Source: Mameliella sp. MMSF_3455 | Lineage (GTDB): Bacteria; Pseudomonadota; Alphaproteobacteria; Rhodobacterales; Rhodobacteraceae | DNA length: 64,000 nt | Reading direction: 5' to 3' | NCBI RefSeq assembly: GCF_030733205.1 | Contig: NZ_JASHJL010000026.1 | Span: 1-64,000, forward strand | Shown: positions 44,664-53,641 of the stretch, one piece after another | Position numbering within the stretch: the first letter of the stretch is position 1 | How the letters are laid out: each line of letters starts with the position of its first letter | The notes under the pieces: generated by a model | Told to the model about the DNA's origin: nothing | Seen by the model: only the letters and a program-made list of their open reading frames with translations | The model's database searches: none | Program-made: the position numbers and the translations under genes

Positions 44664-45320
44664 TCATTGATCCGCTTGGGCGAAGATGCAGGGCGTCAAC
44701 GGTGCGACGAAGCGCAGGACCAGCCCGCCTGTTGCCGGTTCGCGGCCGACCAGAAAGATCGCGGGGTTGTCGTCAAGCATGTCGGCCACCTGGCCAGAGG
44801 CATCGGTGCGGGTGATCCGGGCGGCATATTGCCGGGCATAGGCGAGGTAGGCGGCAGGCTGGCCGGGCAGCGCCTTGCCAGCACGTTCGCTTGTGGCCCG
44901 TGCCGTTACGCGGGTGGTGAAGGCGGAGCCATCGACCGGATCAGTCCAGATCCCCTTTCCGTCAAAGCCGTCGTCTCTGGCCGTGAACGTCAAGGAAAGT
45001 CCGTTGCATCCAATCCCTCGACCCGTCCACTTGCCCGCTAGGGCGGAGGCCGGAAAGGCGCTGACAGGGCGTGCAGCTGGAAGGGGCGAGGGCACCTCCA
45101 CCGCCTCTGGGGCAGTGGCAGGGGAGCCGCGCAACAGGTCGGTCTGAATGGCAGGGCGGTTGGTCTCTGGCGTGGGTGAGGCGGGGCCGTCCTTGAGCAG
45201 GCTGTTGATTTCCAGCCCCTGTGAAAGGCGAAGGGCCCCGGGAACATCCGGCTCTGCCACACCGACTGTCGCGGCAAGGGCAAGCGACGTTGCCAAGTAC
45301 CGAAGGCCAAGTGTCTGCAT
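44664..45320 (-). CDS. Secreted protein of unknown function
   Basis: A 218-aa protein; ATG 45320 opens a signal peptide (LRYLATSLALAATVGVAEPDV), whereas the longer frame upstream does not. A Pro-rich linker is followed by LAGKWTGRGIGCNGLSLTFTARDDGFDGKGIWTD in outline. This has the look of a small beta-barrel lipocalin-type domain, with a closing segment PAIFLVGREPATGGLVLRFVAPL. Two Cys frame the mature domain. Co-transcribed with the coiled-coil protein, so the two may form one periplasmic complex. Confidence 0.65.
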   Translation of the reverse strand: MQTLGLRYLATSLALAATVGVAEPDVPGALRLSQGLEINSLLKDGPASPTPETNRPAIQTDLLRGSPATAPEAVEVPSPLPAARPVSAFPASALAGKWTGRGIGCNGLSLTFTARDDGFDGKGIWTDPVDGSAFTTRVTARATSERAGKALPGQPAAYLAYARQYAARITRTDASGQVADMLDDNPAIFLVGREPATGGLVLRFVAPLTPCIFAQADQ

Positions 45321-45402
45321 CGCGGCGGTCCTCCCGGCCCGGCACGAGCGGGACGGCCCGTGCACGATGGCCACGAGAACAGCCTATCAGGCAGGACAGG
45401 GC

Positions 45403-45432
45403 GGGCCTTGAGCCATGTCAAGCCCGGCCCTG
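45403..45432 (-). terminator. Imperfect hairpin after the CorC-like gene
   Basis: On the minus strand CCGGGCTTGA and TCAAGGCCCG flank a CATGGC loop, with about 12 of 14 positions paired in the longer stem, just past the stop at 45439. No T-run, so it is a weak call. Confidence 0.35.
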
Positions 45433-45438
45433 CGGTGC

Positions 45439-46761
45439 TCAGGCCGTGCCGGAGATCAGCGGGCGGACCTTGAGCTTGGTGATCCGGTTGTTTTCCCGCG
45501 CCATGACCTCGAAGCGGAATCCGTGGAAGCTGAAGACCTGACCCACGGTGGGGATCATCTGCGCCTCGTGGATCACGAGACCCGCGACGGTATTGGCCTC
45601 GTCGTCGGGCAGCGACCAGTCGGTGGCACGGTTGAAATCGCGGATGGTCATGGCCCCGTCGATCCAGTAGTGGCCGTCCTCGGCGCGGCGGATCGGGTGC
45701 TCTGCATCCGGGTCGAATTCGTCGGTGATCTCACCGACGATCTCCTCGAGGATGTCCTCGAGCGTGATCAGGCCCTGCAGGCTGCCGTATTCGTCCACGA
45801 CCAATGCGAAATGCGTGCGACGGCGCAGGAACTGGCGCATCTGGTCGTCCAGTGACGTGGTGTCGGGAACGAAATAGGGCTTCATCGCGATGTCGGTGAT
45901 GTTGAAGTCGGCGATGGCCCCGGCCATCGTCTGGTCCTCGTCCACCAGCCTGTACATGGCGCGCAGCAGGTCCTTGGCGTGGATTACGCCGATGATGTTC
46001 TCGGGGTCATCGCGGAAGACGGGCAGACGGGTGTGGCTGCTTTCCAGGCATTGTTCCAGGATTTCCTGCGGCCGCGCGTTGGCATCGATCATCTCGATCT
46101 TGGAGCGGTGCAGCATGATTTCCTCGACCGTGCGTTCGCTGAGATCGAGTGCACCCAGAATTCGGTCGCGGTCTTCCTTTTCGACGACGCCTTCGGAATG
46201 GCCGAGTTGCAGCGCTCCGGCGATTTCCTCGCGCACGGCCAGGATGTGGCTGTCGGGATCGGTGCGCACACCGACGACGCGCAGAAGGGCACGCACCAGC
46301 ACGCGCACGGCCGACACAACGGGCGCGAAAAGCCGCACAACCAGCGCAATGGGGGCAGACACGCGCGACGCGGCAGTTTCGGGATTGGTGATGGCATAGG
46401 TCTTGGGCAGAACCTCGGCAAAGATCAGCACCAGAAGGGTCATGACCAGTGTCGCGTAGACGACGCCGCCCTCGCCGAAGGCCTGGGTAAAGATGCTAGT
46501 GGCCAGCGCCGTGGCGAGGATGTTGACCAGGTTGTTGCCCAAGAGGACCGAGCCGATCAGCCTTTCGTTGTCCTCTGTGATCCCGAGCGCACGCAAGGCG
46601 CCGGAATTGCCCTTGTCAGCGGCCGCGCGCAGCTTGCCCCGAGAGGCGGCCGTGAGGGCGGTTTCGGAGCCGGAAAAGAAGGCCGACAGCATGATGAGGG
46701 CCAAAATCGCGGCAGAGGAGATCCAGAAAGCGGCGTCGAAAGAGCCGGTCGATGCGTCCAT
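45439..46761 (-). CDS. CorC/HlyC-type (DUF21 + CBS + HCC) membrane protein
   Basis: A 440-aa protein. DUF21/CNNM membrane domain at residues about 10-195 (LSAFFSGSETALTAASRGKL at the start), a CBS pair at about 210-335 (MIDANARPQEILEQCLESSHTRLPVF), and a C-terminal transporter-associated domain at about 355-435 (WIDGAMTIRDFNRATDW). Family members export Mg or Co or take part in metal homeostasis, not haemolysis. Lies between secreted proteins and xerD, a housekeeping setting. Confidence 0.9.
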   Translation of the reverse strand: MDASTGSFDAAFWISSAAILALIMLSAFFSGSETALTAASRGKLRAAADKGNSGALRALGITEDNERLIGSVLLGNNLVNILATALATSIFTQAFGEGGVVYATLVMTLLVLIFAEVLPKTYAITNPETAASRVSAPIALVVRLFAPVVSAVRVLVRALLRVVGVRTDPDSHILAVREEIAGALQLGHSEGVVEKEDRDRILGALDLSERTVEEIMLHRSKIEMIDANARPQEILEQCLESSHTRLPVFRDDPENIIGVIHAKDLLRAMYRLVDEDQTMAGAIADFNITDIAMKPYFVPDTTSLDDQMRQFLRRRTHFALVVDEYGSLQGLITLEDILEEIVGEITDEFDPDAEHPIRRAEDGHYWIDGAMTIRDFNRATDWSLPDDEANTVAGLVIHEAQMIPTVGQVFSFHGFRFEVMARENNRITKLKVRPLISGTA

Positions 46762-46858
46762 GAAAGCGGTCCTTTGGGTTTGAACCGGTTATGGGGGCGC
46801 GGCAGGACGGGATCAAGGGGGCGGCGGTCCGCCATGTGCAGCGAACTATCCGGACAAA

Positions 46859-46876
46859 GCCCAGTTGTCGCTGGGC
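46859..46876 (-). terminator. Hairpin after xerD
   Basis: On the minus strand GCCCAG-CGACAA-CTGGGC is followed by TTTG, 7 nt past the xerD stop. A short 6-bp stem with a brief T-run; plausible terminator. Confidence 0.45.
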
Positions 46877-46882
46877 GCGGGG

Positions 46883-47812
46883 TCAGTCGTCCTTTGCAAG
46901 CGGGTGGTGGTCCAGCACCAGGTCGCGCAGCCGCTCTTCGAGCACATGGGTGTAGATCTCTGTCGTGGCCACGTCTGCGTGGCCCAGCAGGGTCTGGATG
47001 GCGCGCAGGTCGGCGCCGTTGGCCAGAAGGTGCGTGGCGAAGGCGTGGCGCAGGGTGTGCGGCGTCACCTTTTCCGGTGAGACACCGGCCTCGACCGCAA
47101 ATTCCTTGATCAGCATGTAAAAGGCGTGCCGCGTGAGGTGCCCCGCCTTGCCGCGCGAAGGAAAGAGGAAGGTCGAGGCGGGTTTGCCGCGGCTCCTCGC
47201 GCTGTCCTCTTGCACTTCGCGCGCGGCAAGCCAGTCTGCCAGAGCCTCCCGAGCGGGGGGAGAGAGCGGGACCATGCGTTCCTTGCCGCCCTTTCCCCGG
47301 ATCAACAGCATGCGGGGATCGCCCCGGGCCGCGGCCAGCGGCAGGGAGACAAGCTCGCTGACCCGCATGCCCGTGGCATAAAGAACCTGCATCAGGCAGG
47401 CGTTCCGGCTGCGGTCCGCGGCATTGCGCCCATGCGCCTGCGCCGCCTCCAGCAGGCGGTCGACCTCGTCGACCGAAAGGGTCTTGGGCAGGCGTTTGTC
47501 ACGGCCGGGCCCTGCGATCTGCAGCGCCGGGTTGTCCTGGCGCAGGCCCTCTTCAAAGGCGAAACGGTAAAGCTGCTTCATGGCAGACAAGCGGCGCGCG
47601 CGGGTGGCCCTGGAGAGCCCCTGCGCGTCGCAATGCACGAGGTATGCCGTGATGTCATCCTCTGACGCGCTGGCGAAATCCTTGCCGGAATCGGTCAGCC
47701 AGTCCTGAACATGGGCCAAGTCGCGGTCATAGGCTGCCAAGGTATTGGCCGCCGCGCCGCGTTCGGCGGCCATCGCCTCCAGGAACAGCGGGACCCAGCG
47801 CGCGGGTGTCAT
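46883..47812 (-). CDS. xerD: Site-specific tyrosine recombinase XerD
   Basis: A 309-aa recombinase. SAM-like N-terminal domain (1-100) and catalytic domain with Arg150 (ATGMRVSEL), Lys near 174 (GKGGKER), His252 and Arg255 (HTLRHAFATHLL), His278 (LLGHAD) and Tyr287 (TEIYTHV), so the set is complete. With XerC it resolves chromosome dimers at dif. The length is normal, and it sits beside aroK, away from any integrated element, so it is the housekeeping enzyme. It overlaps the upstream secreted-protein gene by ATGA (47809-47812). Confidence 0.95.
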   Translation of the reverse strand: MTPARWVPLFLEAMAAERGAAANTLAAYDRDLAHVQDWLTDSGKDFASASEDDITAYLVHCDAQGLSRATRARRLSAMKQLYRFAFEEGLRQDNPALQIAGPGRDKRLPKTLSVDEVDRLLEAAQAHGRNAADRSRNACLMQVLYATGMRVSELVSLPLAAARGDPRMLLIRGKGGKERMVPLSPPAREALADWLAAREVQEDSARSRGKPASTFLFPSRGKAGHLTRHAFYMLIKEFAVEAGVSPEKVTPHTLRHAFATHLLANGADLRAIQTLLGHADVATTEIYTHVLEERLRDLVLDHHPLAKDD

Positions 47813-49281
47813 CGGCGTGCCCTCTCGGCATCAAGGATCATCAGTTCCAGTGCCGAGCGCCGGGCGAGATCCTCCAGCCCCAGGCTGCGGAAGGCGGCAA
47901 TGGCATCGGTCAGGTCCTGCCCGTTGCCGTCCGCGCCGGAGGAGAAGAGCACCATCGCGCGCAGGATGACCTCACCCAGGCGACCCTCGGCCAGTTGCGC
48001 CCGGAGCGCGCGAGGCATGGCCGCGCCGGAAAAGCCGGCGGCCACGGCCTTGGCATGGGGTAGGTCGGCCATTTCGGCCGGGGCAAGGCCCCGGGCGATG
48101 GCGGTCAGAAAGCGGGTTTCGCGACTGCCGTCGGTCAGTTCCAGCGCCAGTGCCTCGTAGGCAGGGGACAGGAAACCGGCGCGACGCACGATGCCGGCGG
48201 CGCGTCCGTCCAGCGCGACATCCGACAGACGCTCGCCGTAGAGTTCCGAAAAAGGCACCAGAAGGCGGCCCGAGGCCATCTGTGGCCAGACCCGTTCCAG
48301 TTCCTGCGCGATTGCGCCGGGGGTGCCCCGGTTCAAGGCCCGTTCGAAATCCTGCAGCGCATCGACCCGGTCCCAGACCCCGCCAGAGGCGGCGGGATGG
48401 CGCAGGGTGTAGATTCCCAGCAGGCGGTTGGCGGGCAGGCTCCCGGCCCGTGCCAGCCTTTCGGCGGCCTGAATCTGAGCGCGCCAGCCATTGTCGCCGC
48501 CCAGGTCAAGCACGGCGAAGGGCAGGGGCAGGGGCGCGGTGGGCAGCGGCTCTCCCAGTGCCTCGAACAGGCGGAATTCCAGCGGTGACGGACGCACGGG
48601 GGGCAAGAGCGGGGCATCGCTGGCCAGTTCCGGGTCCAGGAAGCGTGTCAGCAGTTCGGCCCGCCGCCCGCCGATGTCGCCCAGGCTCTGGGCGCTTTGC
48701 AGGATCAGCGCGGCGCGGCGCCAGTCGCCGTCGCGCGCGGTGCAGAAGATCCGCAGGGACAGGTCGTCACTCAGTCGCGGCTGTGCCGCGAGCGCCCGGC
48801 AGACCGGGGCGGATTGCCCCAACAGCAGGGCAAGGTCGGACCAGATCGCGAAGAGGTGCGGGTCCTGCACCCCGGTGATGTCCAGAAGCGCCAGCGCCTC
48901 TTCCACAAGGCCCTGGTCCTCGAGCCAGGTGAGGCGCGCGGTCAGATGGGCCAGGTCCCTGTCGTCCGCCGGAGGATCGGCCTCGGCCAGCATCATCACC
49001 CGCATGTGGGCGCGCAGCGCGGGCACCGGCAGATCCAGCGCGCGGATCAACGCTTCGAGCGTCGTGGGATCCGACCCGCGCCACATATCCGTGGTCAGGC
49101 CGGTCAGGCGCGGGGACAACAGCCCCGCCGCCCCGGGATTGGGCGCCGACAGCGGCGCCTCGTCGACCCGGGGCGGGGTGGCGCTTTGTGCGACGGGGGC
49201 ATTCTGGGCCGAGACGGTTCCGGCCAGAAACAGCGCCGTGCACAGCGCCAGCGTCAGGCGGTGGCCCGGCTCAACCGTCAT
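47809..49281 (-). CDS. Secreted protein of unknown function upstream of xerD
   Basis: A 490-aa protein; ATG 49281 starts a signal peptide (HRLTLALCTALFLAGTVSAQ), and the frame above it overlaps a microprotein gene. The mature part is largely alpha-helical and Leu/Ala-rich with repeated paired helices (LEALIRALDLPVPALRAHMRVMMLAEADPP, HLTARLTWLEDQGLVEEALALLD), resembling TPR/HEAT-type solenoids. No catalytic motif seen. A scaffold or envelope-linked protein is likely. Overlaps xerD by 4 nt and the microprotein by 11 nt. Confidence 0.75.
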   Translation of the reverse strand: MTVEPGHRLTLALCTALFLAGTVSAQNAPVAQSATPPRVDEAPLSAPNPGAAGLLSPRLTGLTTDMWRGSDPTTLEALIRALDLPVPALRAHMRVMMLAEADPPADDRDLAHLTARLTWLEDQGLVEEALALLDITGVQDPHLFAIWSDLALLLGQSAPVCRALAAQPRLSDDLSLRIFCTARDGDWRRAALILQSAQSLGDIGGRRAELLTRFLDPELASDAPLLPPVRPSPLEFRLFEALGEPLPTAPLPLPFAVLDLGGDNGWRAQIQAAERLARAGSLPANRLLGIYTLRHPAASGGVWDRVDALQDFERALNRGTPGAIAQELERVWPQMASGRLLVPFSELYGERLSDVALDGRAAGIVRRAGFLSPAYEALALELTDGSRETRFLTAIARGLAPAEMADLPHAKAVAAGFSGAAMPRALRAQLAEGRLGEVILRAMVLFSSGADGNGQDLTDAIAAFRSLGLEDLARRSALELMILDAERARR

Positions 49282-49420
49282 CGAGTTGCACCGGCAACCT
49301 ACGCTCGGACTGTGGTGGGCTGAAATCCGCCCCGAAGAAAGGCCCGACATAGGCATAGGCGACAAGCGCCAGTGCCCCCAGGACCAGCAGATAGAATAGC
49401 CATTTGATCAACCGCCCCAT
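49271..49420 (-). CDS. 49-aa single-pass membrane microprotein
   Basis: Read from CAT 49418-49420 on the minus strand: a short basic start (GRLIKW), one membrane helix (LFYLLVLGALALVAYAYV), then a polar tail (GPFFGADFSPPQSERRLPV, ending QLDDG) and TGA 49271. It has the codon use of a real gene and overlaps the secreted-protein gene by 11 nt. This suggests translational coupling, perhaps to a membrane complex with that protein. Function unknown. Confidence 0.65.
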   Translation of the reverse strand: MGRLIKWLFYLLVLGALALVAYAYVGPFFGADFSPPQSERRLPVQLDDG

Positions 49421-49516
49421 TAGGTCGCGCCCCCTGCCTCGTCTTTTTTCAACTTATACCTAGCCTTTTTGTCGCGATCACGTCATTCACGCAACAGGTT
49501 AAGCGATGGGCGAGGG

Positions 49517-50089
49517 ATGGCCGAAGGCACGGTTCACAAGGGATTGATCCTGCACAAGACAATTGTCTTCGTGGGCATGATGGGGGCAGGCAAGACGGCG
49601 GTGGGGCGGACGCTGGCGTCGCAGCTTGGCGTCATGTTCCGCGATTCGGATCACGAGATCGAAGAAGCCGCCAACATGACCATCGCAGAGATATTCGCCC
49701 GCGATGGCGAACCCTTCTTTCGACGCAAGGAAAGCCAGGTGATCGAGCGCCTTCTGGAAGGCAAGCCCGGCGTTCTGTCGACCGGGGGAGGGGCCTTTCT
49801 GTCGGCGGACAATCGGCAGATGATCTCGCGCATGGGGGTCTCTGTCTGGTTGGACGCGGACCTGGACCTGTTGTGGGAAAGGGTGCGCCACAAGGATACC
49901 CGGCCGCTGCTGCGCACGCCCGACCCCAAGGGCACGTTGCGGGAACTGTACGAGGCAAGGGTGCCGGTCTATGCGCAGGCGGACGTTGCGGTGCCCTCTG
50001 CGCCGGGCCTGTCGCTGGACCAGATGGCGCGACGGGTGTCCGCCGCGCTGCTGGAAGGCAGGCCAGACGTGCTGGAGAAGGTGGAATGA
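49517..50089 (+). CDS. aroK: Shikimate kinase
   Basis: A 190-aa enzyme that phosphorylates shikimate with ATP in the aromatic amino acid pathway. P-loop GMMGAGKTAVG at residues 20-30, substrate-binding DSDHEIE and the GGG in STGGGAF, and the lid region around RHKDTRPLLR. ATG 49517 is preferred; the Lys/His stretch before the first strand is usual in alphaproteobacteria. Overlaps aroB by ATGA, the common order in this group. Confidence 0.95.
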   Translation: MAEGTVHKGLILHKTIVFVGMMGAGKTAVGRTLASQLGVMFRDSDHEIEEAANMTIAEIFARDGEPFFRRKESQVIERLLEGKPGVLSTGGGAFLSADNRQMISRMGVSVWLDADLDLLWERVRHKDTRPLLRTPDPKGTLRELYEARVPVYAQADVAVPSAPGLSLDQMARRVSAALLEGRPDVLEKVE

Positions 50090-51198
50090 TCGAGACGGTG
50101 AATGTCCCGCTGCCGGGACGCGAATATGAGGTGCGCATCGGGGCCGGGCTGCTGTCGCGGGCCGGGGCAGAGATCGCGCCCCTGCTGAAACGCCCGCGCG
50201 TGGCGATTGTCAGCGACGAGAACGTCGCCGCGGCGCATCTGGCCGCCCTTGAGGCTGCGATGGCTGCCGAGGGTATCGAGAGCGTGGCCCTGACCTTGCC
50301 GCCGGGCGAGTCGACGAAAGGCTGGCCGCAATTCACGCGTACCGTGGAATGGCTTTTGGAACAGAAGGTCGAGCGGCGCGACATCGTCGTGGCCCTGGGC
50401 GGTGGCGTGATCGGCGATCTCGTGGGCTTTGCCGCCGCCGTGTTGCGCCGAGGGGTGCGATTCGTGCAGATCCCGACCAGCTTGTTGGCGCAGGTCGACA
50501 GTTCCGTGGGGGGCAAGACCGGGATCAACGCGCCACAGGGCAAGAACCTGATCGGTGCCTTTCACCAGCCCGCGCTGGTACTGGCCGACATCGGCGTATT
50601 GGAAACTCTGACTCCGCGCGATTTTCTCGCCGGATACGGCGAGGTGGTGAAATACGGGCTGTTGGGCGATGCGGCGTTCTTTGACTGGCTGGAAACGAAC
50701 GGCGCCAAGGTCGCCGGGGGGGATCGGGAGGCGCGGGCTTATGCGGTGAAACGCTCGGTCGAGATGAAGGCCGAGATCGTCCTGCGCGACGAGACGGAAC
50801 AGGGCGACCGGGCGCTGTTGAACCTCGGCCATACCTTCTGTCACGCGCTGGAGGCCGCGACCGGTTATTCCGACCGCTTGCTGCACGGCGAGGGCGTGGC
50901 AATTGGCTGTGCGCTGGCCTTCGAACTGTCCGCGCGCTTGGGGCTTTGCTCGCAGGAAGATCCCAGCCGGGTCCGCGCGCTGTTGAAGGACAGCGGGATG
51001 CGCTGTGACCTGGCCGATATCCCGGGCGATCTGCCGGATGCCGAGGCCCTGCTGGAGCTGATGGGACAGGACAAGAAGGTGGTGGACGGCCAGCTGCGGT
51101 TCATCCTCGCGCGCGGCATCGGACAGGCCTTTGTGACCTCGGACGTCCCGCGCGACACGGTTCGGACGATGCTGGCAGAGCAGCTCTCTAACCGCTGA
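50086..51198 (+). CDS. aroB: 3-Dehydroquinate synthase
   Basis: A 370-aa NAD/metal enzyme of the shikimate pathway. NAD site ALGGGVIGDLVGFAAAVLRRG, substrate loop PTSLLAQVDSSVGGKTGIN, and metal-binding His residues in LNLGHTFCHALEAATGY and LLHGEGVAIGCALA. Start ATG 50086 overlaps the aroK stop; a longer frame exists upstream but is inside aroK. Full length and intact. Confidence 0.95.
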   Translation: MIETVNVPLPGREYEVRIGAGLLSRAGAEIAPLLKRPRVAIVSDENVAAAHLAALEAAMAAEGIESVALTLPPGESTKGWPQFTRTVEWLLEQKVERRDIVVALGGGVIGDLVGFAAAVLRRGVRFVQIPTSLLAQVDSSVGGKTGINAPQGKNLIGAFHQPALVLADIGVLETLTPRDFLAGYGEVVKYGLLGDAAFFDWLETNGAKVAGGDREARAYAVKRSVEMKAEIVLRDETEQGDRALLNLGHTFCHALEAATGYSDRLLHGEGVAIGCALAFELSARLGLCSQEDPSRVRALLKDSGMRCDLADIPGDLPDAEALLELMGQDKKVVDGQLRFILARGIGQAFVTSDVPRDTVRTMLAEQLSNR

Positions 51199-51223
51199 TC
51201 GGACCCGGAAATTCATGTGCGAC

Positions 51224-51251
51224 GGAGACGGAAACGGCCTTTTCTGTCTCC
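51224..51251 (+). terminator. Hairpin after aroB
   Basis: GGAGACGGAAA and TTTTCTGTCTCC pair over about 11 bp (one G-T) with a small CGGCC loop, 26 nt after the aroB stop. No following T-run, so termination is likely but not certain. Confidence 0.45.
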
Positions 51252-51738
51252 TGAGTGATATGCGCATCGTGGAGCTTCCGTGCTTTGCGAGCAACGTTCG
51301 TCAAAGCGTTACATGCCCCAATTCCGGTACGCTGATACAGAGCTTGCCGTCGAATATGAGAGCCATTCGTGCCTTCGGCAGGCCACGCACATATCCGATT
51401 GAATGGACCCGGCCCTCGAAGCCACTTCCTTGGGTGGCCTGAGGAAGCCGGAACCCGATATGGTATGACCGTTACCATCGGTACGGAGGTGAAGCGTGAA
51501 GGATCGCAAGGCATCGCCGAACCGGTGCCCGTTTGCACTGCTGGGCGAACACTGGCCCGCGGCGGTGAATGCGGTCACTGTAGAGAGGAAGGTTCGGCGG
51601 GGAAAAAGGGGTTGGTCCTGATTGCGCATCCGATGAGTCGAACAATCCTCGTTTCGGGAAGACAACAAGCGGGTATGCCGCCCGTGGCGTCGCTATGACG
51701 GAGGCTTCGTTCTCTTCAAACCTTGAAAGGTGCGGCAG
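51252..51738. other. Gene-free stretch between aroB and the M50 protease
   Basis: About 490 nt with no recognisable product on either strand. A 41-codon frame from GTG 51496, with GGAGG upstream (ending at 51621), is the only candidate with a good ribosome-binding site, but it has no family resemblance. Composition is mixed and less biased than the flanking genes. Possibly the remnant of a lost gene. Confidence 0.4.
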
Positions 51739-52800
51739 TCACCGCCGGCTGCGCAGCATGATCAGTTCGCCCAGGTTTTCCGAGGTGACATAGCCCACGA
51801 CGTGCCCGGCCGCGTCCGTTGCCGCGACGGCGGGGGACTGTTGCAGCGCGTCCATAGCCTTTGCCAGCGGTGCCGACAATGGCAGGGCGGGCACCTCTTC
51901 CATTTCTTCGCCGACCGGATGGGTGTTGTGACCTTCGGCCATCGCCCGGAACAGGGCTTGGCGGGTCAGGAAACCGGCCAGCCGCCCGTCCTCATGCAGC
52001 ACGGGAAACTCATGCTGTGTCGTGCGGATCAGCGTTTGGGCGGCCACATGCATCGGGTCAGAGGGCGTGAGGCTTTCGAAACTGGTGATCACCGCATCGC
52101 GCAAGTGCAGGCCCTCGGCCAGGCCGCGGCTTTCGACGTCGCGTGCCTCGGCCTGGGCGGCGACAAAGATAAAGAGTGCGATCAACAGCAGGATCAGGTT
52201 GCCCGAGGTGAGGCCGAGAAAGCCGAAAAGAAAGGCCGCCACCTGGCCCGCGGTCGCGGCAAAGCGGGTGGCGCGGACCCGATCCATGCCAAACGACAGT
52301 GCCGCCCGCAGCACCCGCCCGCCATCCATCGGAAAGGCCGGAATAAGGTTGAAGACCGCGAGAAAGAGGTTCACCGCCGCCAACCGGCCCAGGAAGTCCT
52401 GCGGGTTCGTCGGATCGGCCAGCGCTTCCATTTCCGTCGAGGCGCCGAAGACGATCAGCACGCCCCAGATGACCACATTCACCGCCGGCCCGGCGAGGGC
52501 CACCGCGATTTCATGCATCGGGTTTTCGGGCATCCTTTCCATCCGGGCCATGCCACCGATGGGCAACAGAGTGATGTCCGGTGTCTTGATCCCGTAGCGC
52601 CGTGCCATCAACGCATGACCGTATTCATGCGCCACCACGCAGCCAAACAGCGCGACGACAAAGAGCGTGTTGTCCAGTGCGGCTGCGGGGCCGCTTTCCG
52701 CCCAGGCGGCTGCGGCCACCCAGGCCAGCAGCAGGAAAAAGGTCGCGTGAACGCGCAGTTCGGACCCGAGTAGATGGCCAAGGCGGAAAGTCCAGGTCAT
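51739..52800 (-). CDS. Site-2-protease-type zinc metalloprotease (M50) with CBS domains
   Basis: A 353-aa membrane protein. The zinc motif HEYGH is at residues 58-62 within a membrane helix, and the second ligand motif NLIPAFPMDGG follows near residue 165. After about six helices, residues about 230-350 hold two CBS motifs (FESLTPSDPMHVAAQTL and ALQQSPAVAATDAAGHVVGYVTSENL). Such SpoIVFB-like proteins cut membrane-bound substrates, and the CBS part may sense nucleotides. Monocistronic, with the gene-free stretch downstream. Confidence 0.9.
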   Translation of the reverse strand: MTWTFRLGHLLGSELRVHATFFLLLAWVAAAAWAESGPAAALDNTLFVVALFGCVVAHEYGHALMARRYGIKTPDITLLPIGGMARMERMPENPMHEIAVALAGPAVNVVIWGVLIVFGASTEMEALADPTNPQDFLGRLAAVNLFLAVFNLIPAFPMDGGRVLRAALSFGMDRVRATRFAATAGQVAAFLFGFLGLTSGNLILLLIALFIFVAAQAEARDVESRGLAEGLHLRDAVITSFESLTPSDPMHVAAQTLIRTTQHEFPVLHEDGRLAGFLTRQALFRAMAEGHNTHPVGEEMEEVPALPLSAPLAKAMDALQQSPAVAATDAAGHVVGYVTSENLGELIMLRSRR

Positions 52801-52888
52801 GTCGTCTCCTGTCGGACAGTCTGTGAACCCACAGATAAGACCTGTTCCGCCGGGGCGCTACCACGCGCGGCGTCCCCCTTTTCAAAGA

Positions 52889-52919
52889 AATGGCGCCTGC
52901 CATGGGGACAGGCGCCATT
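52889..52919 (-). terminator. Terminator of ssb
   Basis: AATGGCGCCTG (52889-52899) and CAGGCGCCATT (52909-52919) form an exact 11-bp stem with a 9-nt loop. On the minus strand it is followed by TCTTTG, about 40 nt past the ssb stop. Confidence 0.7.
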
Positions 52920-52960
52920 CCAAGGTCTGGCTGAACCGACCGAAAGGCCGGTTCCGTGCA

Positions 52961-53491
52961 TCAAAACGGAATTTCGTCGTCGATGTCGCGCGCCGGTGCC
53001 CGGGACGGGCCGGAGCCGCCACCCGATCCGCCTCCGTATCCCGGATCGTCATAGCCGCCGCGGTCGTCATAACCACCGCCGCCACCACCGTAGCCGCCGC
53101 CGGACCCACCACCATAGCCGCCACCGCCGCCGCCTTCGCTGCGGCTGTCGAGAAGCGTCAGCTCGCTACGGTAGGGACGCAGCACGACCTCTGTCGAATA
53201 GCGGTCCTGGCCGTTCTGGTCCTGCCATTTGCGGGTTTCCAGCTGGCCTTCGATATAGACCTTGGAACCCTTGCGCAGGTATTGCTCTGCGATGCGTGCG
53301 AGGGGCTCGGAGAAAATGGCCACCGAGTGCCATTCGGTCCGCTCGCGGCGCTCGCCGGTGTTGCGATCCTTCCAGTTTTCCGAGGTGGCGATGCGCAGGT
53401 TGCAGACCTTGCCGCCGTTCTGGAAGGTGCGCGTTTCGGGATCCCTCCCGAGGTTGCCCACCAGGATCACCTTGTTCACGGAACCGGCCAT
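52961..53491 (-). CDS. ssb: Single-stranded DNA-binding protein
   Basis: A 176-aa SSB. OB-fold domain at residues 1-110 ([56 protein letters not shown]), then a Gly/Tyr/Asp-rich linker of about 50 residues, and the acidic tip DDEIPF that recruits repair and replication proteins. ATG 53491 is the normal start; the frame continues upstream without homology. Divergent from the lytic transglycosylase gene. Confidence 0.95.
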   Translation of the reverse strand: MAGSVNKVILVGNLGRDPETRTFQNGGKVCNLRIATSENWKDRNTGERRERTEWHSVAIFSEPLARIAEQYLRKGSKVYIEGQLETRKWQDQNGQDRYSTEVVLRPYRSELTLLDSRSEGGGGGGYGGGSGGGYGGGGGGYDDRGGYDDPGYGGGSGGGSGPSRAPARDIDDEIPF

Positions 53492-53641
53492 GTATTTCCC
53501 CTTCGAATCTCGTCGGCACTGATCCGCCGAGCCTACACCCATCATGGAACCCCGCGAAAGGTGCGCTCCGGCGGCACTGGCGAAATCGCCGAAAATGCGT
53601 ATAGTCGCAACCGTGAAGTTTTGATTTAGGGGGATAGTGGC

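Noticed and set aside
46883-47812. Phage-type integrase marking an integrated element
   Set aside because: Length, motifs and position next to core genes fit housekeeping XerD; no att-like repeats or tRNA nearby.
51496-51621. 41-codon GTG-started frame with good ribosome-binding site
   Set aside because: No similarity, unusual composition and no context; not enough to call a gene.
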